A stretch of 32,156 nucleotides of DNA from an uncultured Flavobacteriales bacterium (lineage in GTDB: Bacteria > Bacteroidota > Bacteroidia > Flavobacteriales_D > CALLUQ01). Positions within the stretch are counted from its first letter, which is position 1. Each line of letters opens with the position of its first letter. The stretch spans positions 1 to 32,156 of the forward strand of contig CALLUQ010000106.1 in NCBI GenBank assembly GCA_938010565.1. The letters run 5' to 3'. Of this stretch, positions 24,415 through 32,156 are shown piece after piece. The translations under genes and the position numbers were made by a program. The notes below the pieces were generated by a model. The model had not been told where the DNA came from and searched no databases. It worked only from the letters and a program-made list of their open reading frames with translations.

Positions 24415-25389
24415 CTACTCCAGATCCGTTTCAAAGGGAAGGTCTTCAAAATAACTCCACTCGCTCCAGGAACCATCGTAATTCCGCACATTCCGAAACC
24501 CCATCAATTCAGACAACACAAACCAGGTATGGGAAGAACGGGTTCCTGTATGGCAATACACCACGATTTGTTTTTCCGGCCGAATGCCGGATGAACTGAA
24601 CTCATAGGCAAGGTCTTTAGCAGATTTGAAACAAGCATCCGAATCAAGGCTCACCGCATTTCCCCACTCCCACAAAATGCTGTTCGGCAAACGGCCTGCT
24701 TTGGTGGCTCCGCTTTTTAACCGTTCTCCGGTGTACTCATCGCGGGTTCGCGTATCCACAAAAATAACATTTGTATCGTTCATCAAAGGCAGGATCTCTT
24801 CCTTACGGATAAACATTTCGGGAGCGCCTTCCGTTGCAAAGGCATACGAAGAGGGCTTTACTTTAACAGGCTTTTGCGCTACAGGAAAACCTGCTTTTTT
24901 CCAGCCAATTAACCCACCATCCAACAACGAAATGTTCGGATGGCCATAGCATTTCAAAACAAACCAGAACCGGGCCGCATCGGATCCCCCTTTTGCATCG
25001 TAACAAATTAAATGATCGTTGGGGCGGATCCCTAAGCTCCCCAGCAGATCTGCGATGACTTCGCGTTGTGCCGCCATTCCTTTGTAAGGAAAATTCGTGT
25101 GGTCTCCAAAATCGGATCTTGAAATGCAAAGCGCACCTGCTATGTGTCCTTCGAGGTAGGATGCCGCCTTGCGTACATCTACCAACCGAAAGGGAACAGA
25201 GTCGGCCTGCATTTGCCACAACGAATCAATGCTGACCAGATGTTTCAGGCTGTGATAAACAGGGGCAGGATGTTGCAGTGCTTTTTTCTTTTCAGGCATT
25301 GCATCGGGAGTGGGTTCGCAAGCCGAAAAAACAACTGCCAACAGAGCAATGATCTGGTACACTCGTTTTGTTTTATTGCTCCAATTCAT
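24415..25389 (-). CDS. Two-domain rhodanese (thiosulfate/3-mercaptopyruvate sulfurtransferase) lipoprotein
   Basis: 324 residues from the ATG at 25387-25389, chosen because a lipoprotein signal (helix IIALLAVV, then FSAC with lipid-bearing C24) follows; 29 earlier codons are open but lie inside the upstream gene. The N-terminal rhodanese domain holds FRLVDVRKAASYLEGHIAGA and LICYDAKGGSDAARFWF; the C-terminal domain holds VIFVDTRTRDEYTGE and the active loop YCHTGTRSS with the catalytic cysteine near residue 279. The enzyme moves sulfane sulfur from thiosulfate or mercaptopyruvate to an acceptor and releases sulfite in the thiosulfate case. Being a lipoprotein, it probably acts in the periplasm. 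It overlaps the 3' end of the cytochrome gene by about 17 bases, and sulfite is the substrate of the dehydrogenase two genes upstream. Confidence 0.88.
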   Translation of the reverse strand: MNWSNKTKRVYQIIALLAVVFSACEPTPDAMPEKKKALQHPAPVYHSLKHLVSIDSLWQMQADSVPFRLVDVRKAASYLEGHIAGALCISRSDFGDHTNFPYKGMAAQREVIADLLGSLGIRPNDHLICYDAKGGSDAARFWFVLKCYGHPNISLLDGGLIGWKKAGFPVAQKPVKVKPSSYAFATEGAPEMFIRKEEILPLMNDTNVIFVDTRTRDEYTGERLKSGATKAGRLPNSILWEWGNAVSLDSDACFKSAKDLAYEFSSSGIRPEKQIVVYCHTGTRSSHTWFVLSELMGFRNVRNYDGSWSEWSYFEDLPFETDLE

Positions 25390-25852
25390 ACCATTCGATG
25401 TTTTTAAGGGCAGACCTCCGGCCGGCAACCTGAGGGGCATAATGCTCCGAAAGGTAATCCAAAATGGGGACTTCATTTTCTCCCAGATCCCACAAACCTT
25501 GTGTTTTCTGCATCCATGTGATCATTTCTTTCCAGCCTTCGCGTGTGGCCCTGTTCTGGCTTATCAATTTGCCCGAATGGCAGGCCATACAGTTGGCCTT
25601 TATGATGTTAAAACGATCATCGGCGATTAAACCGCTTGAAACATGAATGCCATCGATCACCAAGGTGTCTGCAGCCATAGCATCAAGAACAGGCCGATCG
25701 GCCAACTCCGGCTTTTTAAACCAGGATACCGGTGCCCAGCGCATGGCAAGGCTCAATCCGATCAGTACCCCGATGAATGCTGCCCGGTTGAACAGGCGAG
25801 ATGCCTTGGAAAGCAATTCGTGTTCTTTTTGGGTATACGAGCGTTTTGCCAT
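25373..25852 (-). CDS. Membrane-anchored monohaem cytochrome c, sulfite dehydrogenase partner
   Basis: 159 residues. A single N-terminal membrane anchor at about 24-42 (AAFIGVLIGLSLAM) is followed by a soluble domain with one haem c site, CMACH at 88-92. The later WMQKTQGLWDLGENEV stretch could supply the methionine ligand, as in SorB-type cytochromes. Its ATG directly abuts the TAG of the sulfite dehydrogenase gene, so the two are co-translated. Likely role: accept electrons from the molybdenum centre of the dehydrogenase and pass them to the respiratory chain. No cytochrome maturation genes are nearby, which is normal. Confidence 0.85.
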   Translation of the reverse strand: MAKRSYTQKEHELLSKASRLFNRAAFIGVLIGLSLAMRWAPVSWFKKPELADRPVLDAMAADTLVIDGIHVSSGLIADDRFNIIKANCMACHSGKLISQNRATREGWKEMITWMQKTQGLWDLGENEVPILDYLSEHYAPQVAGRRSALKNIEWYELEQ

Positions 25853-27085
25853 CTATTTTACTTTTACGGCAATGCGATGGCATGCATTATTCAGATAACC
25901 TTTGGGGTTCCAGCCGGGTACAACCATGGGCTGAGCACGACCTCTGGAATCGGTAGCACGTGCCCAAACTTCATAATACCCCCTTTCCGGAAATTTTACT
26001 TCTGCTTTCCATTGCTGCCATGCTAAACGGTTGGCAGGTGGGCCGAGTGTGCATTTTTGCCAGGTAGATCCAAAATCGATGCTGATGTGCATTTCGGCTA
26101 CGCTTAAATCGCCGGCCCAGGCATGGCCATTCACTTTGAGGAGGCGCTCCGCCCCGATGATGGCCCCCGTTTTAGGGTAAGTAATGAGCGATTTTACCGG
26201 CATCCCTTCAATGATACACATGTCCTCATCGGCCACTTTTTGGCCGGGTGCAACAGGGTTGCAGGGAACGCGGTAGGCCGTGCCTGTCATCTTAGGCCCG
26301 TCGTGTACTTTGTTACGCACGGCAATTTTGTACAACCACTTACCGGAAGTGGAGGCCGGCCAACCTCCGAATACCAACCGTAACGGATACCCATTGGCCA
26401 GGGGCAGATCTTCGCCATTCATGCTCCAGGCGATCAGCGATTCTTCTTCCATGGCTTTGTGCATGGGCACCCCCCTGGATATCACTACTTTGTTGGGATC
26501 TCTGCTCAGATGTAGGTCTTTGCCGTAATATCCGATGTAAACCGCATCCGGTTTCACCCCCACATGCTCCAGAACATCTTTGAGGCGCACACCCGTCCAG
26601 GCAGCACAACCTACCGCTCCGACAGACCATTGATTGCCTTTGGCGGGCGGGTTAAACTCACTTCGCCCGTTGCCGCCACATTCGAGTACCAATTGATAGG
26701 TGTAAGGTTTGAAGGTTGCTTTGAGGTCACTCAGGGTGAAAGTAACCGGTTTTTCAACCGATTCCCCTTCAAGGGTCAGCGTCCAGTTGTTGCGGTTGAT
26801 GTTTTCAGGCACTAGGCCGTTGTTGCGAACAAAAAACTTATGGGCCGGAGTAATAGGATCGTTGAGCAAATGGGGAGGCGTTTCGGCGTTCCATGGTTTA
26901 TCATTAAGCACCACCAATCCGGCATGTTTTCCGGGGATCTCAAATCCGGTCGGATGATCGGTAAAAGCCACGGGAATAAGGCCCGCCGGCATTTTATCGG
27001 CAAACACAATACGGCTTCCGAACACGGTACCGATCAAAGCCAACCCGGCAGTCCGGATAAATTCGCGGCGCGTATCGGTTTGCAT
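25853..27085 (-). CDS. Molybdopterin sulfite dehydrogenase, Tat-exported
   Basis: 410 residues from the ATG at 27083-27085, which has AGAGG just upstream and places the twin arginines of TRREFIRTAG at 6-7, a typical Tat signal. ATG 27134-27136 is an alternative (frame open further to 27229). The sulfite-oxidase fold is shown by the Mo-ligand cysteine C136 in LVLECGGNGRSEF, the KGNQWSVGAVGCAAWTGVRL segment and NGYPLRLVFGGWP. The C-terminal dimerisation domain starts near VKSLITYPKTGAIIG and ends IAVKVK. There is no haem domain in the protein itself; the next gene supplies the cytochrome. It oxidises sulfite to sulfate in the periplasm. First gene of the operon, divergent from the VWA gene. Confidence 0.88.
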   Translation of the reverse strand: MQTDTRREFIRTAGLALIGTVFGSRIVFADKMPAGLIPVAFTDHPTGFEIPGKHAGLVVLNDKPWNAETPPHLLNDPITPAHKFFVRNNGLVPENINRNNWTLTLEGESVEKPVTFTLSDLKATFKPYTYQLVLECGGNGRSEFNPPAKGNQWSVGAVGCAAWTGVRLKDVLEHVGVKPDAVYIGYYGKDLHLSRDPNKVVISRGVPMHKAMEEESLIAWSMNGEDLPLANGYPLRLVFGGWPASTSGKWLYKIAVRNKVHDGPKMTGTAYRVPCNPVAPGQKVADEDMCIIEGMPVKSLITYPKTGAIIGAERLLKVNGHAWAGDLSVAEMHISIDFGSTWQKCTLGPPANRLAWQQWKAEVKFPERGYYEVWARATDSRGRAQPMVVPGWNPKGYLNNACHRIAVKVK

Positions 27086-27335
27086 ATCCTCTTTTGTTGC
27101 CGAAATTTTTTCTTTATCGGTCCGTTTTTTATCCATCCTTTTCCAAAATGTTATCGTCTGATGTTGTGATCTATCGGGTGCAAATTTGGTATTTCCTTTG
27201 GATACAAAGGCTTTGCATCCATACCGCAAAACGCCAAGCTAAAGTAGAATTCCTTTTGTATTTAGCAAAACACGATGATAACCGTTTTTCCGTTTTGATA
27301 AAAACCGGCATAAAATCGGTTCCTTTACCCGGAAA

Positions 27336-28694
27336 ATGATCCGTTATCTCATTACCACTTTCTTTTTAGCGTGCAACCTACTCACTTTCGGGCAATTGCA
27401 GGTAAATACCCGCCACCACCATTTTGGCGTGTTGCACCGCGGGGCCACTACCACAACAGACTTTTACTTCAAAAACACAGGCCCCCAAACGCTCCATATT
27501 TTACGGGCCGATGCGCCGGAAGCCGTGCAGATCCGTTATTCCAAAACCACCCTGGCCCCGGACAGCACGGCCATAATGCGGGTACATTGCATTCCGAATG
27601 CCAAAGGACCATTCCGCCACCATTTCCCTTTGTACATTAGCACCAGCCCAACCCCCATCTGGTTTGAGGTTACAGGCACCGTAAACTACCGGCCAACAGG
27701 CCGGTTTACTCCCTGTCCGGATTTTAACAGCACGGATCCGTACCGGGGCCTCCGTTTTCATCTTGAACTGCAAACCCTTGACAGCACAACGGGCCAAAGG
27801 CTGGGAAACTCCAAGATCCGCATCCTCAGCAGAGGCGTTCCCTACCCTACCGTTTATACCGATAAAAATGGCGAAGCCTATCCGGAAGTGCGCACCGGAT
27901 CTTATTATTTTGTGGTTACCCGCAAAGGATATGACCCCAAGGAGTTTTCCCGTTATTTCAACAGGGCCAACCGGGTGTTGCGCATCCATCTCGTTCCGGA
28001 AAAAAAGGACCATCCGGCAGAAAAACGCTTAACGGATGTGCCCGGCTTCGTGCCGCCTGCGGTGGTTGCTGCTCCCGCACATACCGATACGGTGGTAGAA
28101 AGTACGGTTCCCGAAGACCCGCTTTTGCTTCCGCGCAAAAGGTATTCGCCCAACAACATTGTTTTCCTGATCGATGTTTCTTCCTCCATGAAACAAAAAG
28201 GCCGGATGGATCTGCTGAAAGCCGCCATCATTGAATTGCTTGCTCCGCTTCGAGATATTGACCGGATCGCCGTGGTAACGTATGCATCGGGCTCTCAAGT
28301 AGTACTTCCCTCACAACCGGCCAGCAACAAAGAAATGATCGTGGCAGTAATTCAAAGCCTTAACGCCGGAGGCCGTACGGAAGGGGGAAAAGGGTTGCGC
28401 CGGGCTTACGCCGAAGCACGAAAAAATTTTATTACCGGGGGCAACAACCAGGTTTTTATTGCTACCGATGGTGCGTTCAGCGATACCGACACCAACCACA
28501 ACATGATCGTCAAAAAAAACATGAAACGGGGCATTCGGCTCTCCGTAGCAGGCGTTGTGAATGAAAGCCGGACCGAAAAATCGATGATAAACATGGCCCG
28601 GTCGGGAAATGGCCGTTATCTTCACATCGAAAATTACGATCAATCGAAACATTTGTTGTTGGAAGAGATCAAATCGAACTCGGTCAAAAAGTAA
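27336..28694 (+). CDS. Secreted DUF1573 / CarboxypepD-like / VWA fusion protein
   Basis: 452 residues. Signal peptide MIRYLITTFFLACNLLTFGQ. Residues 21-118 are a DUF1573/ASPM-SPD-2-Hydin-type Ig domain (HHHFGVLHRGATTTTDFYFK, ending WFEVTGTV). Residues 140-222 resemble a carboxypeptidase-regulatory-like domain (GVPYPTVYTDKNGEAYPEVR). Residues 272-450 are a von Willebrand A domain with a complete MIDAS: D280-x-S282-x-S284 (LIDVSSSM), T348 (GGRTEGG) and D378 (ATDGAFSD). The VWA part should bind a divalent metal and a protein partner. Location is periplasmic or outer surface. Neighbours do not indicate a partner; it is divergent from the sulfur operon and upstream of dxr. Confidence 0.85.
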   Translation: MIRYLITTFFLACNLLTFGQLQVNTRHHHFGVLHRGATTTTDFYFKNTGPQTLHILRADAPEAVQIRYSKTTLAPDSTAIMRVHCIPNAKGPFRHHFPLYISTSPTPIWFEVTGTVNYRPTGRFTPCPDFNSTDPYRGLRFHLELQTLDSTTGQRLGNSKIRILSRGVPYPTVYTDKNGEAYPEVRTGSYYFVVTRKGYDPKEFSRYFNRANRVLRIHLVPEKKDHPAEKRLTDVPGFVPPAVVAAPAHTDTVVESTVPEDPLLLPRKRYSPNNIVFLIDVSSSMKQKGRMDLLKAAIIELLAPLRDIDRIAVVTYASGSQVVLPSQPASNKEMIVAVIQSLNAGGRTEGGKGLRRAYAEARKNFITGGNNQVFIATDGAFSDTDTNHNMIVKKNMKRGIRLSVAGVVNESRTEKSMINMARSGNGRYLHIENYDQSKHLLLEEIKSNSVKK

Positions 28695-28755
28695 AAGGAG
28701 GGCCGTTCGGTTGGTATTGTCCAGCTTCTGTTGTGGATAATTCCCCGGATCGTTC

Positions 28756-28786
28756 TTGCGTTGATACAAGTTTCGCATTAGTTTTA
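28756..28786 (+). promoter_or_regulatory. Possible promoter of dxr
   Basis: TTG at 28756-28758 and TAGTTTTA at 28779-28786, with a 20-base spacer, resemble the Bacteroidota -33/-7 elements (last G of TAnnTTTG replaced by A). The predicted start lies about 15 bases before the dxr ATG. Confidence 0.4.
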
Positions 28787-28808
28787 TAAATTGGATAAAT
28801 CTGGCCGA

Positions 28809-29987
28809 ATGGAAGATAAAAAACAAAAAGGCATTGCCATTCTTGGGAGTACGGGTTCCATCGGAACGCAAGCACTGGAAGTGATTGCCGAACAATCGGA
28901 ACACTTTCGTGTGGAGGTGCTTACGGCCTTTCACAATGCGGATTTGCTGATCCGACAAGCGATAAGACACCGCCCAGATGTAGTGGTGATAGGCAATGAA
29001 AGCAAATACCGGCAAGTAACCGATGCTTTGTGGGACCACGGCATTAAAACCTACGCCGGTGCTGCTGCACTCGAACAAGTGGTGGCCATGGAAAATGTTG
29101 ATATGGTACTCACTGCTTTGGTGGGATATGCCGGCCTGAAACCTACATTGGCGGCCATTCGGGCAAAAAAACCGATTGCACTGGCCAACAAAGAAACACT
29201 GGTGGTGGCCGGCGAGTTGATTACCAGAGAGGCCGGGCACTATGGCGTGAATATCTATCCGGTAGATTCGGAGCACAGTGCTATTTTTCAATGCCTTGCC
29301 GGCGAATTTCACAATCCGGTCGAAAAGATCTACCTCACGGCTTCCGGCGGACCTTTCCGCGGGATGAATGCGGACGAGCTGGCCCAGGTAACACGGCAGC
29401 AGGCTTTACAACATCCGAACTGGGACATGGGGGCCAAAATTACCATCGATTCGGCCACCATGATGAACAAAGGCCTTGAAGTAATTGAGGCGCGCTGGTT
29501 GTTTGGTTTGAAACCCGATCAGATCGACGTAGTGGTTCATCCCCAATCCATCGTACACAGTTTGGTACAATTTAAAGACGGATCGATAAAAGCCCAAATG
29601 GGGTTGCCCGATATGAAATTGCCCATTCAGCATGCCCTAAGCTACCCATACCGGCTACCCAACGACTTTCCTCGTTTTAATTTTACGGATTATCCGCAAC
29701 TTACATTCGAAGCACCCGATTGCGATACGTTCCGGAACCTGGCATTGGCTTTTGAAGCCTTGCAACAAGAAGGAAATGCCGCTTGTGTAGTAAATGCAGC
29801 CAACGAAGTGGCTGTTCAGGCTTTTTTGGATGATGCCATACCCTTTGCTGCCATTGCCGGCATCAATGAACAAACCTTACAAAAAGCGCAGTTTGTAGCC
29901 CAACCGACGCTCGATGATTACATGGCATCGGATGCAGAAGCCAGAGCAATTGCAACGGAATTAACACGATTAACCGGGCAGTTATGA
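28809..29987 (+). CDS. dxr: 1-deoxy-D-xylulose-5-phosphate reductoisomerase
   Basis: 392 residues from ATG 28809 (the frame is open to a TTG at 28791, which is not needed). Second enzyme of the MEP isoprenoid pathway; it rearranges and reduces DXP to MEP with NADPH. The NADPH motif is ILGSTGSIGTQAL at 11-23. Other signature segments: ALANKETLVVAGE, PVDSEHSAIFQ with the metal-binding Asp-Glu, LTASGGPFRG of the flexible loop, KITIDSATMMNKGLE with the third metal ligand, and NAANEVAV. It shows that isoprenoids are made by the MEP route; idi in the same window balances its products. An antiporter gene follows after 62 bases. Confidence 0.95.
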   Translation: MEDKKQKGIAILGSTGSIGTQALEVIAEQSEHFRVEVLTAFHNADLLIRQAIRHRPDVVVIGNESKYRQVTDALWDHGIKTYAGAAALEQVVAMENVDMVLTALVGYAGLKPTLAAIRAKKPIALANKETLVVAGELITREAGHYGVNIYPVDSEHSAIFQCLAGEFHNPVEKIYLTASGGPFRGMNADELAQVTRQQALQHPNWDMGAKITIDSATMMNKGLEVIEARWLFGLKPDQIDVVVHPQSIVHSLVQFKDGSIKAQMGLPDMKLPIQHALSYPYRLPNDFPRFNFTDYPQLTFEAPDCDTFRNLALAFEALQQEGNAACVVNAANEVAVQAFLDDAIPFAAIAGINEQTLQKAQFVAQPTLDDYMASDAEARAIATELTRLTGQL

Positions 29988-30049
29988 AAACCAATGCTTT
30001 TACGGAAATGCGGTTCACAGCATGCCTCTATCAATAAAAACCAGACCTT

Positions 30050-31594
30050 ATGGAATTTCAAGCCATTTTTCTCGCATCTAAAACACCTTACTATTCTGTG
30101 ATTGCGATTGCCGTTGTGGTCATCATTTCTTACCTGTTCAATCTGCTTTCCCAAAAAACCAATATTCCCGGTGTTTTGATGCTCATTGTACTGGGTGCAG
30201 GCATTAAGATCATGCTGGAGGCCATGCACATCCGTTCCGATCAGTACAACGATTATCTGGAAATTTTAGGCATTGTAGGGTTGATCATGATCGTGCTGGA
30301 GGCGGCCCTTGATCTGGAGCTTTCGAAAGAAAACCGGCCCATTATCTGGAAATCGTTTATGGTAGCCCTGCTTTCGTTGGTCGTTTCGGCACTGCTGATC
30401 GCTGTATTGATCATGGAATTTGGCATCCAAAATTATTCGATCGCTCTGATTTACGCCATTCCGCTCTCTATCATGAGTTCGGCCATCATCATTCCCAGTG
30501 TGGGAGGCCTTTCGCACGAAAAGAAAGAGTTTATGGTGTATGAAAGTACATTTTCCGATATTCTCGGCATCATGTTTTTCTTTTTCCTTACCGGATTTAA
30601 AGAATCCAGCAGTGCCGGAGAGATCGTCGGAGGAATTTTCCTCAACATTACCCTTACCATAATCATTGCAGCAGTTGCGAGTTATCTGCTGGTGTTTATT
30701 TTCCAGCGCATCACCTCACACATCAAACTTTTCCTGCTCATTGCCGTTTTGCTTCTGCTTTATGCAACCGGAAAATTGCTCGGGCTTTCTTCGCTGGTTA
30801 TCATTCTGGTGTTTGGTTTGTTGCTCAACAACCGGGAGGTTTTTTTCCGTGGCAAATTAAAAGAGTGGCTCGATCATAAAAAAATTGAGGCCATAGAACA
30901 CGATTTTCGTATCGTAACGCTGGAAACCGCCTTTGTGGTGCGTACCTTTTTCTTTGTGATCTTTGGCATGAGCATCGAATTCGGCACCTTAAAAAACCCC
31001 CGGGTGGCCATGGAGGCCATTTGCATTGTGGGGGTGCTTTTTCTGGTGCGTTTTCTGGTGCTCAAACTGTTTATGCGTAAAAACATATTTCCGCAGGTTT
31101 TTATCGCCCCGCGGGGCTTGATCACCATTCTTCTTTTCTTCTCCATTTCTCCGCATATTACCCAAAACCATCCCTTCGATTCGGGGGTTTTGCTGTATTG
31201 CATTATCATTACGGCTATTGTGATGACCTGGTCGCTGATCAAACATGCCAACGGATTGCACCATGTGGATGAAGCTTACGATCAAAACCTGAAGGACAAT
31301 GCAGGAGGAGCCCTGAAAGCGGAACGGACCCAACCGCAGGAAAGCCACGAAGGTGTCGAAACAATGGAAGAAACAACCGGGGAAACAACAGAGGAAGCAA
31401 CAGAGGAGACAATCGGGGAAACAACAGAGGAACCAACCGCCTCCGCCGAAGCAACGGCTCCGGCAGATCTTTCTCTGGATGTAGAAGATGCAAATGCTGA
31501 AACAGCAGCCGGTAAAAATGAAAAAGAAGCACAGGAAAAACCACAGGAGGAAGAAAGCGATGTTTTGCCTTCACAACCGGAGAAAGAGGGTTAA
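30050..31594 (+). CDS. Cation:proton antiporter (CPA family) with acidic C-terminal tail
   Basis: 514 residues. About 12 hydrophobic segments from residue 15 to 405 form the Na+/H+ exchanger domain. The ESTFSD segment at 165-170 in a membrane helix is the expected ion-binding region of CPA transporters, and FIAPRGLITILLFF is another family landmark. The protein would exchange Na+ or K+ for protons across the inner membrane. Residues from about 415 to 514 are a hydrophilic, low-complexity tail with tandem TTEE/ETTGETTEE-like units and many Glu, likely cytoplasmic and disordered. The start ATG follows dxr by 62 bases, so the two may be co-transcribed. The ion specificity cannot be read from the sequence. 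Confidence 0.85.
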   Translation: MEFQAIFLASKTPYYSVIAIAVVVIISYLFNLLSQKTNIPGVLMLIVLGAGIKIMLEAMHIRSDQYNDYLEILGIVGLIMIVLEAALDLELSKENRPIIWKSFMVALLSLVVSALLIAVLIMEFGIQNYSIALIYAIPLSIMSSAIIIPSVGGLSHEKKEFMVYESTFSDILGIMFFFFLTGFKESSSAGEIVGGIFLNITLTIIIAAVASYLLVFIFQRITSHIKLFLLIAVLLLLYATGKLLGLSSLVIILVFGLLLNNREVFFRGKLKEWLDHKKIEAIEHDFRIVTLETAFVVRTFFFVIFGMSIEFGTLKNPRVAMEAICIVGVLFLVRFLVLKLFMRKNIFPQVFIAPRGLITILLFFSISPHITQNHPFDSGVLLYCIIITAIVMTWSLIKHANGLHHVDEAYDQNLKDNAGGALKAERTQPQESHEGVETMEETTGETTEEATEETIGETTEEPTASAEATAPADLSLDVEDANAETAAGKNEKEAQEKPQEEESDVLPSQPEKEG

Positions 31595-31848
31595 AAGGAG
31601 AGGAGTGTGATGCAAGTAAAGAGGTATCCACTTTTCGCGGATGGATTAAACATGGAAAGGGCTGAGTTGAGCTTTATTCATAAAACCGGACTACATGCTT
31701 TTTTCATAAAGCAAAAATAATCGCTATTCTATTTTGTGCTTTTCTGGTTTTATTTTACCAAATGTTTAAGCGACTACGAGCTAAAAAATCGTGGCAGCGG
31801 GGACCAAAAGGAAACTGTAGTTGACCTGGGGCATAGAAAGGATATTTA
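31595..31848. other. Intergenic, no gene seen
   Basis: A+T-rich sequence with stops in all frames at short intervals. A six-base stem (TGCTTT/AAAGCA, near 31697-31715) is too weak to call. Confidence 0.4.
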
Positions 31849-31883
31849 TGGAAAAAGCCCCCGCTATTGCGAGACTTTTTCCA
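31849..31883 (-). terminator. Strong hairpin at end of a minus-strand frame
   Basis: TGGAAAAAG and CTTTTTCCA form a perfect 9-base stem, extended inside by CTCGC/GCGGG around AATA. On the minus strand it contains the TAG stop of the broken frame and ends in a T-rich arm, which suits a terminator. Confidence 0.5.
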
Positions 31884-32116
31884 TTTTCACTAATATTTTC
31901 TCAGAAAGCGAACGAATTTGTTCCCAAGGAGGTGTAGTCAGGGGCTTAACATCCCAAATGTCCGAGTCCTGTTCTTCATTCAGGTTGTCTAATAAAGAAT
32001 TTAAACTCTCTCGTTCGTCTATTGACTCCTTTAGCTTTCCCTACTATATAACTTGATGATATAGTGCTTCAGCCATATCGTCAAAAGACGGAATTCGTGA
32101 GAACACAGGTTTAAAC
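31864..32116 (-). pseudogene. Broken minus-strand gene running off the window
   Basis: Read downwards, one frame gives WFKPVFSRIPSFDDMAEALY then HQVI, then two adjacent TAG codons (32041-32046), then continues in the same frame as GKLKESIDERESLNSLLDNL and IWDVKPLTTPPWEQIR to the TAG at 31864-31866. Both halves look like protein, and the second has no start codon of its own. A gene broken by stop mutations, or the ends of two small overlapping genes, would both fit. Family not recognised. Confidence 0.35.
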
Positions 32117-32156
32117 CATCAAAGAAAAGTTATCTTTCCCGATATTCAAGGGGAAA

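Noticed and set aside
28311-29312. 333-codon minus-strand open frame across the VWA gene and dxr
   Set aside because: Antisense to two genes with full motif sets; composition is that of a reverse-frame shadow.

Overview
The window looks like a piece of a Bacteroidota chromosome. The evidence is a PorZ-like type IX secretion protein, FlgD-like C-terminal sorting domains, an ECF sigma/anti-sigma/outer-membrane-barrel operon, a DUF1573-type domain, and a textbook Bacteroidota promoter (TTG, 19 bases, TAnnTTTG) in front of a tRNA-Cys. The order within the phylum cannot be fixed from the sequence. Most of the window is ordinary core genome, interrupted by two accessory stretches and a ragged right edge.

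Left accessory island (1-6900). It opens with the C-terminal end of an IS5-type transposase (3-275) and closes with a frameshifted transposase remnant (6499-6860). Between them, on the minus strand, lie two large A+T-rich genes in one transcription unit: a 1168-residue protein with an N-terminal beta-sandwich-like domain and long coiled coils (2620-6126), then a 691-residue protein with a hydrophobic helical middle, a charged coiled coil and a separate C-terminal domain (503-2578). I do not recognise either family. The pair is the best candidate in this window for an undescribed system; an effector or toxin with a dedicated carrier is one reading.

Core block 1 (6971-12497): porZ and an RlmI-like methyltransferase on the minus strand, then gltX and folB on the plus strand, overlapping by one base.

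Decay zone (12498-14443): a small broken gene (12518-12936), then RHS/YD-repeat fragments in several frames and both orientations, separated by short palindromic repeats related to one another. It ends at tRNA-Cys (14444-14514), which has its own promoter and terminator.

Core block 2 (15113-24399): a minus-strand operon of ECF sigma factor, a membrane anti-sigma-like protein with three tandem copies of its cytoplasmic module, and an outer-membrane barrel. Next come idi (isopentenyl-diphosphate isomerase), a large secreted lamin-tail-domain protein with a type IX-type C terminus, asd, and another small barrel protein.

Sulfur block (23347-27136, minus strand): a Tat-exported molybdopterin sulfite dehydrogenase, a membrane-anchored monohaem cytochrome c, a two-domain rhodanese lipoprotein and a membrane fatty-acid-hydroxylase-family protein, tightly packed in one operon. 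The first three fit periplasmic oxidation of sulfane sulfur and sulfite.

Right block (27336-31594): a secreted DUF1573/CarboxypepD-like/VWA fusion, dxr of the MEP pathway (same isoprenoid pathway as idi, but unlinked), and a CPA-family cation:proton antiporter with a long acidic low-complexity tail. The last 560 bases carry a minus-strand reading frame broken by two adjacent TAG codons and followed by a strong hairpin, probably the remains of a gene running off the window.
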